Positions 12,850-24,526 of a stretch of 64,000 bases of DNA are shown piece after piece. Location of the stretch: NCBI RefSeq assembly GCF_964340395.1, contig NC_135557.1:20066225-20130224 (forward strand), read 5' to 3'. The stretch's first letter is position 1, and each line of letters starts with the position of its first letter. Position numbers and translations under genes: made by a program. Below the pieces are notes generated by a model. The model did no database searches. It was not told where the DNA came from and saw only the letters and a list, made by a program, of their open reading frames with translations. The DNA comes from Glandiceps talaboti. Its lineage: Eukaryota; Hemichordata; Enteropneusta; Spengelidae.

Positions 12850-13766
12850 TATTTTGATGTATGCAAGACATGTAAATTATCTTACCTGTACTTTGACTGA
12901 AGTGTTTCACACTTATTTGAGGTAAAAATTCCACTCGATGTCAGTTTTTATCGCTAGATTTAACGATTCTTTACCACAGCGACGCAGTACAGTGCCAACA
13001 CTTGTGTTGTACTGGAGAACTAATCCCTCACAGGTCACATCCGACAGAGGGCGATATTCATCACAGACTAACATTCCTTCACACACAGACGACACGCTTC
13101 GTGAAGGTGGTGGGCGAACTTGCGTTTTTTTATAGAAAGTACAGCTCTGTTATGTATTTGTCTGTTTTCAGAGATTTGTTGTTATGATTTAATTAAATCT
13201 AATTATTTGTCTATCTTTTCAGAGATTTTAATGAGATGTTTTGATCACATTTTAGTGGAAAATAAAACCACTCATGACAGACATACAGCGTTTTTATGAA
13301 ATGGGGAAATTGAAAGTACAATGACTGTTGTTTTAATTCAACATTTTGTCATGTACAATTTTCACTTTATCGATAAAACTAGTCAACTTTATCAACTTTA
13401 ATTTATAACAATAGATTAAGGAAGTGATTAAAAGTGAGCGACATCTGGTCAATTGTTTATATTCAGTGACTATTTTACAAGAGATATCATTTATACTGTG
13501 TACAACACAATGTACTAATAGAGGCATAAACTTTGCAAAGAAAGTGATTTTTGTTTTATTTTTATATGTAATCTATATTTATTCAGAGATATGTCATGAA
13601 AACATTAGTTGTGATTCTAATACAGATATAGAACGTTAATAAAGTTGATAAGTGTTCTCAAATATATTTTCTATCTTCATGTCTGTTTTGCTGTTTTCTA
13701 ATTAGATGTTATTCCCCAATATTTCTCTTTGTTCAGCCAAGGAAAATACGAGTGACCTAAGGGGCC
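12481..13766 (+). other. Gene 1 3' UTR and downstream flank
   Basis: No convincing coding exon. Candidate polyadenylation signals aataaa occur near 13262 and 13637. A 60-codon minus-strand reading (13095-12913) is open in both duplicated copies, but with only four substitutions it cannot be called coding. Homology with copy B stops near 13766 (63936 in B), marking the right edge of the segmental duplication. Confidence 0.5.
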
Positions 13767-13771
13767 TCAGC

Positions 13772-13857
13772 CATTAATTGACAATTAATGACGAAGCTTT
13801 TAGTTCGAATGAATCATTTGCATATGTAACTCTTTCCAATAGAGATAAAACAGTCCT
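13772..13857. repeat. Direct repeat, left copy
   Basis: About 86 bp beginning cattaattgacaattaatg (itself nearly palindromic) recurs at 14915-15000 in the same orientation. It begins just past the right edge of the segmental duplication. Confidence 0.75.
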
Positions 13858-14561
13858 GTATACTTATAACTGAAAATGAATGTCCATTAGGGAGCGATCA
13901 GTTTTTTCGGCCGGGGTGGGCCGGTAAATCAGAGGGGGGGGGCACCTCAATTTGGGACTCAAAGAAGGGGGGGGGTGTCATCATTTTTACGAGGTGAATA
14001 ACACATTAAATTAATTCAAGGAATACATAAAATCAAATGTAGACTACATAACAGTGCATACAATTAATCAAAACACATCTAAAAAATTCAAGGAATACAT
14101 AATATTAATTACAACAGTAGTTTTATTATTTCTACATAATCATGATAATTGTGACCAGAATGGGCCCCCATACCAGAAGGGTTACACACTTCCGTTTGAA
14201 GCTATCAAAGTTTCTATCATTTAGTGATCGCAGGTCTACCAGTAAGGAATGAACACTTGGAGGCTGTGGTCGACGTGGAAACCATGGGCAGATGCTGGAC
14301 GAAAACAATTCAGCACGAGACAACGGAGGCCACGTGTATTTGACCGGTTCATTCTTGACCTGTTTCTTCTTGTTAGACAGTACTCCCTAGCTTGTTTCAT
14401 ATTAATACTTGCATTATGCATTGCATTTCGACAAAAAGTCACCACATATCATGTCACCATCTCCAATCGCAGTATTGCTTGTTGTCGTTGAATAATCTAC
14501 GAATGGCATAACGTCATTACAAAATCGCCGCATATCATGTCATCATCTCGCATCGCAGTAT
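13858..14561. other. Unassigned stretch between direct repeats
   Basis: Poly-G-rich sequence near 13905-13985 resembles the G-tract ends of dispersed repeats. A region at 14130-14490 is open on both strands for 60-80 codons, but I recognise no protein in it. Possibly a decayed transposon. Confidence 0.3.
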
Positions 14562-14890
14562 TGCATGTAGTCATCTCATGTAGTCATATCGCATGTAGTC
14601 ACATCGCATGTAGTCATCTCATGTAGTCACATCGCATGTAGTCATCTCATGTAGTCACATCGCATGTAGTCATCTCATGTAGTCATATCGCATGTAGTCA
14701 TCTCATGTAGTCATATTGCATGTAGTCATCTCATGTAGTCATGTCGCATGTAGCCATTGCATGTAGTCATATCGCATGATGTAGTCATCTCATGTAGTCA
14801 TATCGCATGTAGCCACTGCATATGTAGTCATTGCATGTAGTCATTGCAGTATTGCATGTAGTCATCGCATTATCACATGTAGTCATTGCA
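14562..14890. repeat. 14-bp repeat organised in 28-bp pairs
   Basis: Near-identical 14-bp monomers (atgtagtcatctc- and atgtagtcatatcg-type) alternate, giving a 28-bp higher-order unit. The array decays into irregular copies after about 14740. Confidence 0.85.
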
Positions 14891-14914
14891 GTATTGCAGT
14901 ACGCCATACTTAGT

Positions 14915-15000
14915 CATTAATGGACAATTAATGACGAAGCTTTTAGTTCTAATGAATCATTTGCATATGTAACACTTTTCAATAGAGATAAAACAGTCCT
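14915..15000. repeat. Direct repeat, right copy
   Basis: Partner of 13772-13857, with a few substitutions. The pair brackets about 1.1 kb that includes the 28-bp array. Confidence 0.75.
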
Positions 15001-15378
15001 GAAAATTAATGTCCATTATCTAATATTAATTCACCGATTTCAAAAAAGTAACTTAGAAACATGACTTATAAGTAATAAGAACTCTTCCTTGTGGTACAAG
15101 AAAATATTATTACAGTTTTACCGACATGATGAACGCGTTTAAGGATAACTTGGTTCTGACAACACAAAAGCAAGTTTGTGTCCCAATTTGCTTGGTTAAA
15201 GTGAAGGTAAAGATTTACCAAGCTGTTTATATGCAAATATTGCTCATTAGTATGCATGTATATTATTCTTGATGTATTCAAGTAATACCCAACAAAACAT
15301 GATCAACATTTCTACGTAACAATACAGAATGCTGATCAGAGCATCAGTTTACATAGACATGTCATACACTTTCTCTCA

Positions 15379-15587
15379 CAATATGAATAGACAATATGAA
15401 TAGACAATATGAATAGACAATATGAATAGACAATATGAATAGACAATGTGAATAAACAATGTGAATAGACAATGTGAATAAACAATGTGAATAGACAATA
15501 TGAATAGACAATGTGAATAAACAATGTGAATAGACAATATGAATATACAATATGAATAGACAATATGAATATACAATATGAATAGAC
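15379..15587. repeat. 13-bp minisatellite
   Basis: About 16 copies of caatatgaataga with a recurrent variant caatgtgaataaa. Because 13 is not a multiple of three, all minus-strand frames read the same 13-residue cycle; none is a gene. Confidence 0.95.
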
Positions 15588-16630
15588 GTATGATGGTAAA
15601 ACATTTATTATACTATAGTCTTTTTTAATTATTCAATTGTATCATCGACTTGGATATTATTTCTACTATTGTCAAAGTACCACGTGACATTCTTAGAAGG
15701 AAAGGTATTAACATCCCACGTTACAGTCCCACGATTAACGAATACAGGAAATTGAACTACATATTTCTTGAACGACTAGTCATACCGCCACCTAGGAGTC
15801 CGATGTAACTATGAAATCTGTCATTCTATAGTCTTATTACAGAATAACCGCTGGTGGCTCACTTTTTTTCTGGCAACCTCAGCACCACATACGCAAGCGT
15901 AGGTCTAAAAATATTCTGTAATTATAATTGGTATAATAAGCTAATCAAGAACATGCCCCTTGCTGAAATAACAAGATGGTGATTTCGATTGTGAATATTT
16001 TATTTCCACATGATTTCTATGAAATGTCTACAAAGTTGGAATGAAAACTGAGAGTAATTGTAAATCGATAATTGATTGTCCGAAACCAATTACGATCTTG
16101 AGTCGAAATATCAAATTCTCCAAGAAGTGCGCCACCAAAGTTGAATCCAGGTAGCTATGACTACATTTGATAAAGGAGACGATACCTCGCTAATTATTTA
16201 CTAAGTTCAACGGTCTGTACTATATAACCTTTCAAATTCAAAGTATTTTTCTATTATAATATCACATATATTGACATTCTTGTCTCAGTAATCTCAAATT
16301 TCTGTTGATCTGATCAAGTTTCCATAATTCATGAATGTTCACCTAATTAAAACACCATGGTGATGTGATATGATATGATAACTTATATCTGATAAGATAG
16401 GGACACATATTCAATATATTATTTGTAAAGTAATTTGGAGATTAAAGTAAATTCACAATGGGATGGAGGCGTGAAGTTTGACCTCAGAACACTAAAGTCC
16501 ACTGAGGTGATAAACACATGATGAGTCTATTCGTACAACGTTTATCATACCATGACCAGCTACATCGTACATGGGATAGTTCGTTGACACGGATCAGTTA
16601 ATTTGTGTATGTGACGTATACTTTATACCT
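15588..16630. other. Intergenic, no feature recognised
   Basis: Unique-looking AT-rich sequence on both strands. No coding exon, RNA gene or repeat array seen. Confidence 0.4.
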
Positions 16631-16930
16631 ACCTGATTTACAACAAAGTCCGAAGTTTACATTCAGACAGACGGTCCATGGACAGAAGACCATTTGTGTA
16701 GTGTGCTGTATCACGAACACCATTTGTGTAGTGTCCTGTATCACGAACACCATTTGTGTAGTGTCCTGTATCACGAACACCATTTGTGTAGTGTGCTGTA
16801 TCACGAACACCATTTGTGTAGCTTAGTGTGCTGTATCACGAACACCTGTCATCATACATGATACATGTATTACATGGCCCAATCGCATCTGACGACGACG
16901 ATAAATCCCAGTAATACTGATTTCAGGTAA
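16631..16930 (+). promoter_or_regulatory. Duplicated CCAAT/splice-donor module, copy 1
   Basis: The block begins at acaacaaagtccgaagttta, carries ccaatcgcatctg near 16880, and ends at a strong donor (cag|gtaaga at 16926-16927). The same landmarks occur at 20301-20474. This layout suits an untranslated first exon with its promoter, possibly for gene 2 further downstream, but no transcript evidence is available. A 30-bp array is inserted in this copy. Confidence 0.35.
16689..16845. repeat. 30-bp tandem repeat, five units
   Basis: Units start at 16689, 16719, 16749, 16779 and 16809; the unit begins accatttgtgtagtgt. The last unit carries a short insertion. There is no spacer between units, so it is not CRISPR-like. 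Confidence 0.95.
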
Positions 16931-18552
16931 GATCTACTGTCAACAGATTATTTTCAAATCTTGTTACTGTCTAGTACAGTTCTCAGTACTTCAAACTGTA
17001 ATATTGTATATGTGTCTCGATACCAATAGTACATAATATACGACTATAAATAGTATCATAAACCTAAGTTTGATATTTAAGTCAGTGCCGTAGCCTGCGG
17101 GGAAGGGGGGGCAGGGAAGGCAGCTGCCCCCCCCCCCCCGAGATTTTGGAGAGAAAAAGAATACATAGAATACATAGCGATGTTATTAAAATCGTTATTT
17201 ACGTGACGATTCCTAGCATGCGCGATTTGAATTGATAGGTGACTAAAGTCAAAAGTGTCTGTACACTAATAACTCATCGCAAATATGTATCTTATATCTC
17301 TATTGTACGCTGGCTTCTTAACTTTGAATAAAAATGTGCTAGTTAAAAATTGTCACTTTTTGCTGCATTGCAAATTAAAAATTCTTTGTGCGAGAAAGTA
17401 CAAAAAGAAGTGCACACATGCACTGTGCATTTTCCGTGAGTAACAGTAGTCTTGATAGTCTCCTTCATTTGAAGATAGAAAGTCGCAAATTAATGTCAGA
17501 GAGTGAAACTCCAAAAAAAAAGATGGAAAAAGTCGTTCAACGTGAGGCCGCCTGCTACATGCAGTGACTCCGAAGATGCACTCGACCTCATTTACATCAT
17601 GTTCCTTATATTAAAATATTTACTGATAAAAGATCCACTCTTTGAAGATTCACTTTCAATAATTGTGTTTGGCGTCTTTGGTTAAAATGTTGTTTCATAT
17701 AATTATCTCATTGCACTGACACTGGCAATTCATTTTGAAGAGACAATTTGGTATGGAAAGAATGGGCCTGAATTTGTAAACAGAGCTTTACATTCGACAT
17801 CAAAATCCAAACTTCAATTATTTCCATTATAATGATAACGACAAGGAGAATTCACTGAGTTCACCTTAGGTTCCGACATAAAGGAGGGTCATAAAAGTAT
17901 TGGGAGTATGGTAAAGAAAATGATTAATATTTTGTTGTGTTACCATCCATATTTTAAATTCAAAGTTCATTTTTTCCTTTAAATGTGATATCTTTTCCGC
18001 AACTACTTTGAAAAATACGACATTAGTCCAGAAAATATCATGAAAAAGCTATTCAACCTACCCATATATTTGTTTTGGTGATGGGCAATATATCCTCATG
18101 TGGGCTTCACATTTGTTTCAAAATTAAGGATATTTCTTTATATTTTCTGAATAGTACATGTACATGTACATGTAACAATATACATCATTCTGAGTCTATT
18201 CCAAATTATATAGTAACACGGTGTCACCTCCATTAGTCTGATCAGGGGATGTTTACACACACGGCATAATGCGTTAATTTGGGCAAATAGTGAGTTTGTT
18301 CTAGCAAGCTACTAATTAATGCAAAGCTGATAAACTCAGATAAGACAGTGATATCAGGTAGGAAATAGAATGAAAAAAAAACAGTGAGAGCTTTATTTGA
18401 AATATACAGAAAATAATATTAGAAATCGGGAAAATCTCGAGAACAAAATTTATTATTGTCCTTTTACCTGTGCTGTAGCCATGTAGACAAATTGCAAGCG
18501 ATAGTATCAAGATGACTGAATAGAATAACTTCTATCTAAACTCGACCTGAAA
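16931..18552. other. Intergenic; partly duplicated, possible transposon end
   Basis: 16960-17075 resembles 21098-21150, extending the duplicated module. 17085-17150 has G/C homopolymers in a context (agtgccgtagcctgcgg) like the ends of hAT-type elements, but no transposase is recognisable. The remainder shows nothing. Confidence 0.3.
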
Positions 18553-18575
18553 TATACATACATACATACATACAT

Positions 18576-18632
<57 letters not shown>

Positions 18633-18871
18633 TACATACATACATACATGCATGCATGCATGCATGCATGCATGCATGCATACATACATACATACATACA
18701 TACATACATACATACATACATACATACATACACACACACATACACACACATACACACATACATACATACATACATACATACATACATACATACATACATA
18801 CATACATGTACATACATACATACATACATATATATATACACACATGCATACATACATACATACATACATAC

Positions 18872-18902
<31 letters not shown>

Positions 18903-19081
18903 CATACATACATACACACATACACACATACATACACATACATACATACATACATATACATACATACATACATACATACATACATACATACATACATACA
19001 TGCACACATACATACACACATACATACATACATACATACATACATACATACATACATACATACACACATACATACACACAC

Positions 19082-19161
<80 letters not shown>
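18553..19161. repeat. 600-bp compound microsatellite (ACAT/ACAC/GCAT)n(ACAG)n
   Basis: Mixed ACAT, AC and GCAT units give way at about 19080 to a pure ACAG tract. It is followed at 19170 by gtggtagttggtgtttgcaa, the same flank as after the array at 21965-22272. The long open readings on both strands are repeat artefacts. Confidence 0.95.
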
Positions 19162-19162
<1 letters not shown>

Positions 19163-20300
19163 TTAGACTTGTGGTAGTTGGTGTTTGCAAATAGTTTGCT
19201 ATATGATGTATATATGGTTTGAATGGTTCTGGGGCATTGACCCTCTCTCCCCGGCCTGTTGCCCAGCCCGTTGACCTCTGGTGATTTTGCCCCCGATAAT
19301 ATATCAACATATTCCAAATCGTCAAGTTGGATTGATCATGAACGTGTATAATAGAGACATCATAATGATGTTCACGGATTGATCTCGCATGTTAAAGTGT
19401 TAAATTATGTGACACTCAACTATTAAACAAATAGTCCCCTTTTCTCAGGATGAAACCTAACAACATACAGTCACAGTCACTAAATGTTGACTACACACAC
19501 TGCACTACATGTATAGTTCCTGAATGAAGTTGGCCGCCTTCAAAGAGTTTTATTTATTTTTATGGTAAGTTACAAAATTTGACGTACGAAGCCTTTTGAC
19601 CCCGTTAGACTTCATTTGCATTTTTGTTTGTTTTCTCCTCATCTCTCTCAAACCTAGGCGCTCGCTGACGTCAAACACTGAATTTAATTTGCGCAGCCTT
19701 ATCCTAGTATCATTTCCTCTCATCACATCGAGAAAAACTTAAACTTAAAAAAGTACTTTCGATTCAGGTGAGGGGTCAAAATGACCAGGGGGCAACAGGG
19801 AGGAGGCAACATGCCGGGGGGGGTCAAGTGTCGGGGGGCGACGGCCTGCTTCCGTTTGAAACCTCTTAATATGAAGATAACGTGAAAGAATATGCTGCAG
19901 CGTCATTGTTATCAGAGGAACAGTTGCATGATTATTTGAAAGTGTACGACATCCAAGAATGGCCACAATTCTGTTGTCTGGAGATTCTACTTGCAGATAA
20001 AGAGGAATAAACTAAATGTCATTTCTTTACTGGATTTTCAATGTTTGTACCTTGAGATTATACAACAGGTTTACAACATTTTCCATGGCTTGTAATCAAA
20101 CCTTTAAAATGTGAGATTTTGCTTATGTTAACATTTTGAATTTCCTGGAATGGACGAATTTTGTCTTAGTTTCTCGTTCTAACTATTTGTATTGAAATGA
20201 AACTGTACTAAATTAGATGTTTAAAGGGGAAAATGACTTGATAGTTATCTGGCAGTTCAATCGATTTGCATACAGTGACGTAGGCCTTACTTGATATCAC
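19162..20300. other. Intergenic, no gene recognised
   Basis: No coding exon found. A G/C homopolymer-rich patch at 19770-19850 resembles those in other dispersed repeats of the window. Confidence 0.35.
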
Positions 20301-20474
20301 TCACAACAAAGTCCGAAGTTTATATTCCAACAGACGACGCCAATGCCTCGTCGTGGACAGAGCGCCATTGTTGCAGACTCCTGCGACACGTAAACCTGCC
20401 GTCATACACAAATTACATTGGCCAATCGCATCTGGCGAAGACGATCAATCCCCGCAATGGCCTTTTCAAGTAAG
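20301..20474 (+). promoter_or_regulatory. Duplicated CCAAT/splice-donor module, copy 2
   Basis: Shares acaacaaagtccgaagttta with the module at 16631, has ggccaatcgcatctgg near 20428 (CCAAT-box-like), and ends at a donor-like caa|gtaaga at 20470. The downstream homology (cttgttactgtc, tcaaactgtaata) resumes only at about 21098, so roughly 600 bp separates the two parts here. Candidate alternative first exon or promoter; function inferred. Confidence 0.35.
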
Positions 20475-21964
20475 ATCTACTATCTACAGAATATTCTCTT
20501 TCATTAATCTACAAGTTTAGTATTTGAAAAGATAGTGTGTTTGGAAAACAATTGTCCCCATATATGACGTCCGTTTGTTTCTAATTCTGTCTGGGGAATT
20601 TCATTCACTTTGCTGTGAGAAGCTTGTCCAGGTACCACCTCTGGTCAATATATTCATGGATGTATTAGTCACTTATACATCCATGATATTTTCATTGGCA
20701 ACCGGGTTTTGGATCTCCACAATGACAAATAATTGAAGTGAGGTTTACCTCACCAGTGCTAGAATAGAAGAGTCAGGATCACACTAAAATTCTCCATAAC
20801 TTGAAACGTTATCTCATCGCTGTAGTTGCGAGTTCAGCCTCAAAGCTGTTCTTCAGCAAAGGAACGCCCAGGTCCCTGTCCCAGGCCAAACCTGGAGTCT
20901 ACTCCCTAAATTTTACAAAACCACTTTAAAGGAAAGCTCGGAATGTCTTTGTCTAAACATGACTACATGTAAATTACCAATCGACGCTTGCAAGTAATGA
21001 GTGTATGTGAATTTGAAACAAATGGACGTCGTGAGTACAATTGTTTTCCAGACATGCTATCTTTTAAAATACTAAACTTATAGATTCATGACATCTTGTT
21101 ACTGTCCAGTTTCCATTACTTCAAACTGTAATATAAATAGTATCACTCTGGATTGTTTTTATAGCTGTTCCCATCATAAATTGGAGTTTGATATTACAAT
21201 CTGTATCAACTTGATGTGATTGCAATTACAAATCTCTTCTTGATTTGCATAGTTTATCACCTTCGAGATGGACAGAAAGATATTTGATTGTGTTTTTGAA
21301 CGTGTTGCTACCATTGTTTTATTCTGCTGAGTTTCTCAGTCAGATATTTGAATGTTTAACATATACCATATGGCAGGGTCGATATCACAGCTTCACATCC
21401 CAGCGGTTTTTTAGAAATAGCTTGACTCAATTAATCTGCGCATTGTGACATATCTACAGTGTTTTATCTATGTCTATTTAGGGTTTATAAATTTATATAT
21501 ACAAATGTTATCAAAACAGTTCATCCCCTATCTGGAAATAATGTATACATTTATTAGATATATCGTTTCTACTGGTTAGCAAAAATTGAAATCACTCTCG
21601 TCATTGGACCTACACTACACATCACCAAGTAAATGCTTATATAATGAGCAGCACCAATGTCGTGTGGATTGCACACAAACCCTAGTTCTTGTGGTGACTT
21701 CTCTTAAATGATCTTAAACATTGGTGGTATTGATTACGGTGATATTATTTCTCCCCAAAACTAATTATATCAAATGACCCAGAATGTTATCAGAAAAAAA
21801 CAGACAGACAGACAGACAGTCGGCCTTACTGACTGACTGACTGACTGGCTGACTGACTGATAAAATAATTATCACTCCCTCATGTGGGTGGTTAACATAA
21901 TTTGAGCCAATATTCATGGTTTCCAGATACGTGTACACCGACTTTTCCTTTTTTATTGGTAAGC
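20475..21964. other. Intergenic, no gene recognised
   Basis: Contains the remnant of the duplicated module (21098-21190) and short CAGA and GACT repeats at 21800-21860. No coding exon is supported. Confidence 0.35.
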
Positions 21965-22209
21965 ACACACACACACATACACACACACATGCACGCGCAA
22001 ACGCATACATACATACATACATACATACATACATACATACATACATACATACATACATACATACACACACACACATATACATACATACATACATACATAC
22101 ATACATACATACATACATACATACACATATACATACATACACACATACATACATACATACATACATACATACATACATACATACATACATACATACAAAC
22201 AGATCATTC

Positions 22210-22272
<63 letters not shown>
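21965..22272. repeat. Compound microsatellite (AC)n(ACAT)n(ACAG)n
   Basis: Same motif order as 18553-19161, again ending in ACAG and followed by gtggtagttggtgtttgcaa. The shared flank suggests a common origin rather than independent slippage. Confidence 0.95.
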
Positions 22273-22273
<1 letters not shown>

Positions 22274-23699
22274 TCGACTGGTGGTAGTTGGTGTTTGCAA
22301 TAAGTTTGTGAGCTTTACACCAGGGAGGTTGATATTAAAGAGTTAAAAAATACGATTGATTATTTTGCTTTTCCTACGAATTCTGGGTATATATTGATAA
22401 TTTATAATGTTGCTATTTTCAAAATAAAACCTGGAAATTTTACAGATTATTGGTTTCAGCGTTCGTATCATCAGCCAGTAAAAACTGTGTCTATGTAATT
22501 CCGAGCGTAGCGGAGTGAGAGATTGTCAGAAGACAGACTACAGCATAATCATTAATACAAGATTATTAGGTTGTCACAGGCAGTTGCAACAATTCGGAAT
22601 GATCCCTAGCAACACTGTAACGCTAAACAAATAACAGTAGGGGAATAATGTGGTCAATGTTAAATGAAAAATCTGAACAGATTGTATCTAACAATCTATC
22701 AGACAGTTACAACGTATGTAGGGTGGTATTTGAACCTAGGAGTGTCACGCCATACACTGATAATTGAATAAACAGATAATAGGTGAAAGGTGAATTTGCC
22801 TGATAACGTGTACAGTGGTTTGAAGTAGACATCAACTTATGTCACATGCAGGGTCTGAGTTGTCTGATATGGTAAATTTAACATTTGAATGTTATCAGCC
22901 TCCTGTCACTCAATGGCCTGTGTGTGTGTGTGTGTGTCTGTCTGTCTGTCTGTCTGTATTTGTGTGTGTGTGTGTGTGTGTGTTTGTGTGTGCGCGTGCG
23001 TGTGGATGTTTGTGGATGTAGATTGGTTGGTGAACAGTTGATCAATCGTTGACAAATAATTAAACTTTATTGAAGCAGTGATTAATTCCTTGATGAATTG
23101 CAATGAAATTTCAAAAGTTTTCATGCTCTATTGTACAATTGCGGAATGGGTAGTTTGTATGTGTCCTAGTGGCACTCTTGCTGTACTAAATGTCACACAT
23201 TTTTTTAATGCCCTGCATAGCAATGAATTGGTCGGGTGGAAGTGTGATAGGGACCGTAGTAAGCTCGTGTAAACAACCAAAACTTAACCATTTGAAACAT
23301 TTCCGCTTACATTTATAAATTATTATCATTTCCAAACTAATTTAATTAATAGTTGTGACGATATTGAAGTCATAATATTTTTAAATTGTGACATTTTCAA
23401 TCACGACATCAATAAACCAAGCAAACATTGTCACCCCTGCAACTGTTACTATTTCAGAATTTCATGTTTCCTTACTTCTTTAAAATACAAGAACCATAAA
23501 ATTGTGGTATTTTAAGCGACTGCTGTCCAAAGTTCGGTCCCTTCGTCACGACTTGACACAAAATTTCAACTGAATGCCTTTCGTAAGGGCAAAGTCTTTA
23601 GATTTTCGTTCCTAAATACAATATCTGTTGAAATGCAACAGAACATATTCGATTAGTCGTGTTTGAAGTATGTACCAAATTATATTGAATTTGAAGTGT
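22273..23699. other. Intergenic with TG/TGTC microsatellite
   Basis: A TG/TGTC simple repeat lies at 22918-22995. No coding exon or RNA gene recognised in the rest. Confidence 0.4.
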
Positions 23700-24290
23700 G
23701 CATTTTCAAGATATAGCCTATAGTGAAATGATTAATTATGCAAATTAATCATTAAAACTAAACGCTGCATCATAAAGCTTTTTCGAAGCTGTGCACTTTG
23801 TTACATAAGTAATGTAATTGGTAGCAACTTATATTGAATGCTCCCTGGGGAGTTGAGGAAGACTAAAGGGCCGTTGTACCGTTCAGATCCGAGCCAGGGG
23901 TAATAATTGTAAATCGCTTTGAGCACGAAGTGGGAAAGCACTATATAAGAACCCAACATTATTATTATTATTATTATTATTATTTATAAAGGGACATTCT
24001 TTAAGATTTAGCCTCATTACTGAAAATTATTAATTATGCAAATGAGTCATTAAAACTAAAACCTACATTATCAAACTTTATGTAACATTGAATTTGTTGT
24101 CATCAATATATGTACCAAATTATGTTTAATTTGCAGCGTGCGTCCCTAAATACTGAAAATCATTAATTATGCAAATGACTCATTCATACTGCGTATTACA
24201 TCAATAAGCTTTATCAGACATGTGCACCCTAGAATCATAAATGTATCAACCAAATTATATAGAACTTGAAGCTTGCACCATATAACAATG
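23700..24290. repeat. Diverged tandem repeats with ATGCAAAT cores, split by a SINE-like piece
   Basis: Three diverged units each contain ttaattatgcaaat followed by a cattaaaact-like or catt-type segment (about 23730, 24028 and 24164). Between the first and second lies 23850-23983: aaatcgctttgagcacg, then gcactatataag, then a long (ATT)n tail, the layout of a SINE 3' end mobilised by an L2/CR1-type LINE. Confidence 0.55.
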
Positions 24291-24487
24291 TCCGCGTTTG
24301 CACCATACACCATACAACTACTTTAGTTTGTTGAACTGATTAAACGCAATCAAGACCTAAACGTTAAAAGTCCAATATTAACAAATGTAGGCTTGTGATG
24401 TAGTTCTTACGGATAGAACTTAAATGTCTGAGGTTTGCATCCTAACAAATTACTTATGCTACTTTTGTCGTTTTAAGATAGCCGATC

Positions 24488-24526
<39 letters not shown>

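Larger units (their letters stand above)
5235..13766. repeat. Segmental duplication, copy A
   Basis: Intron 3 from about 5235, the NHL exon and its 3' flank align colinearly with 45450-63936, with only scattered substitutions in the best-kept parts. The right edge is sharp (about 13766 against 63936). The left edge is blurred because blocks from 4.4-5.8 kb recur several times in both regions. Copy A carries the empty sites for the insertions found in copy B. Confidence 0.85.

Noticed and set aside
12913-13095. 60-codon minus-strand reading conserved at 63046-63228
   Set aside because: Only four substitutions between copies, two of them replacements; too few to show coding constraint and no splice or homology support.
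14132-14491. Three overlapping open readings of 63-80 codons suggesting a decayed transposase
   Set aside because: I could not match any to a known family, and no TIRs or target duplication were found around them.
16689-16845. CRISPR-like regular 30-bp repeats
   Set aside because: Units are directly adjacent with no spacers, and the DNA is from an animal genome.
18507-19325. Long open readings on both strands rich in Tyr/Val/Cys/Met or His/Thr/Ile
   Set aside because: They are read-through of ACAT/ACAG microsatellites; every frame stays open and the residues mirror the repeat.
20291-20473. 60-codon plus-strand reading over the CCAAT/donor module
   Set aside because: The paralogous module at 16631 does not preserve the reading; the conserved landmarks look regulatory or untranslated.
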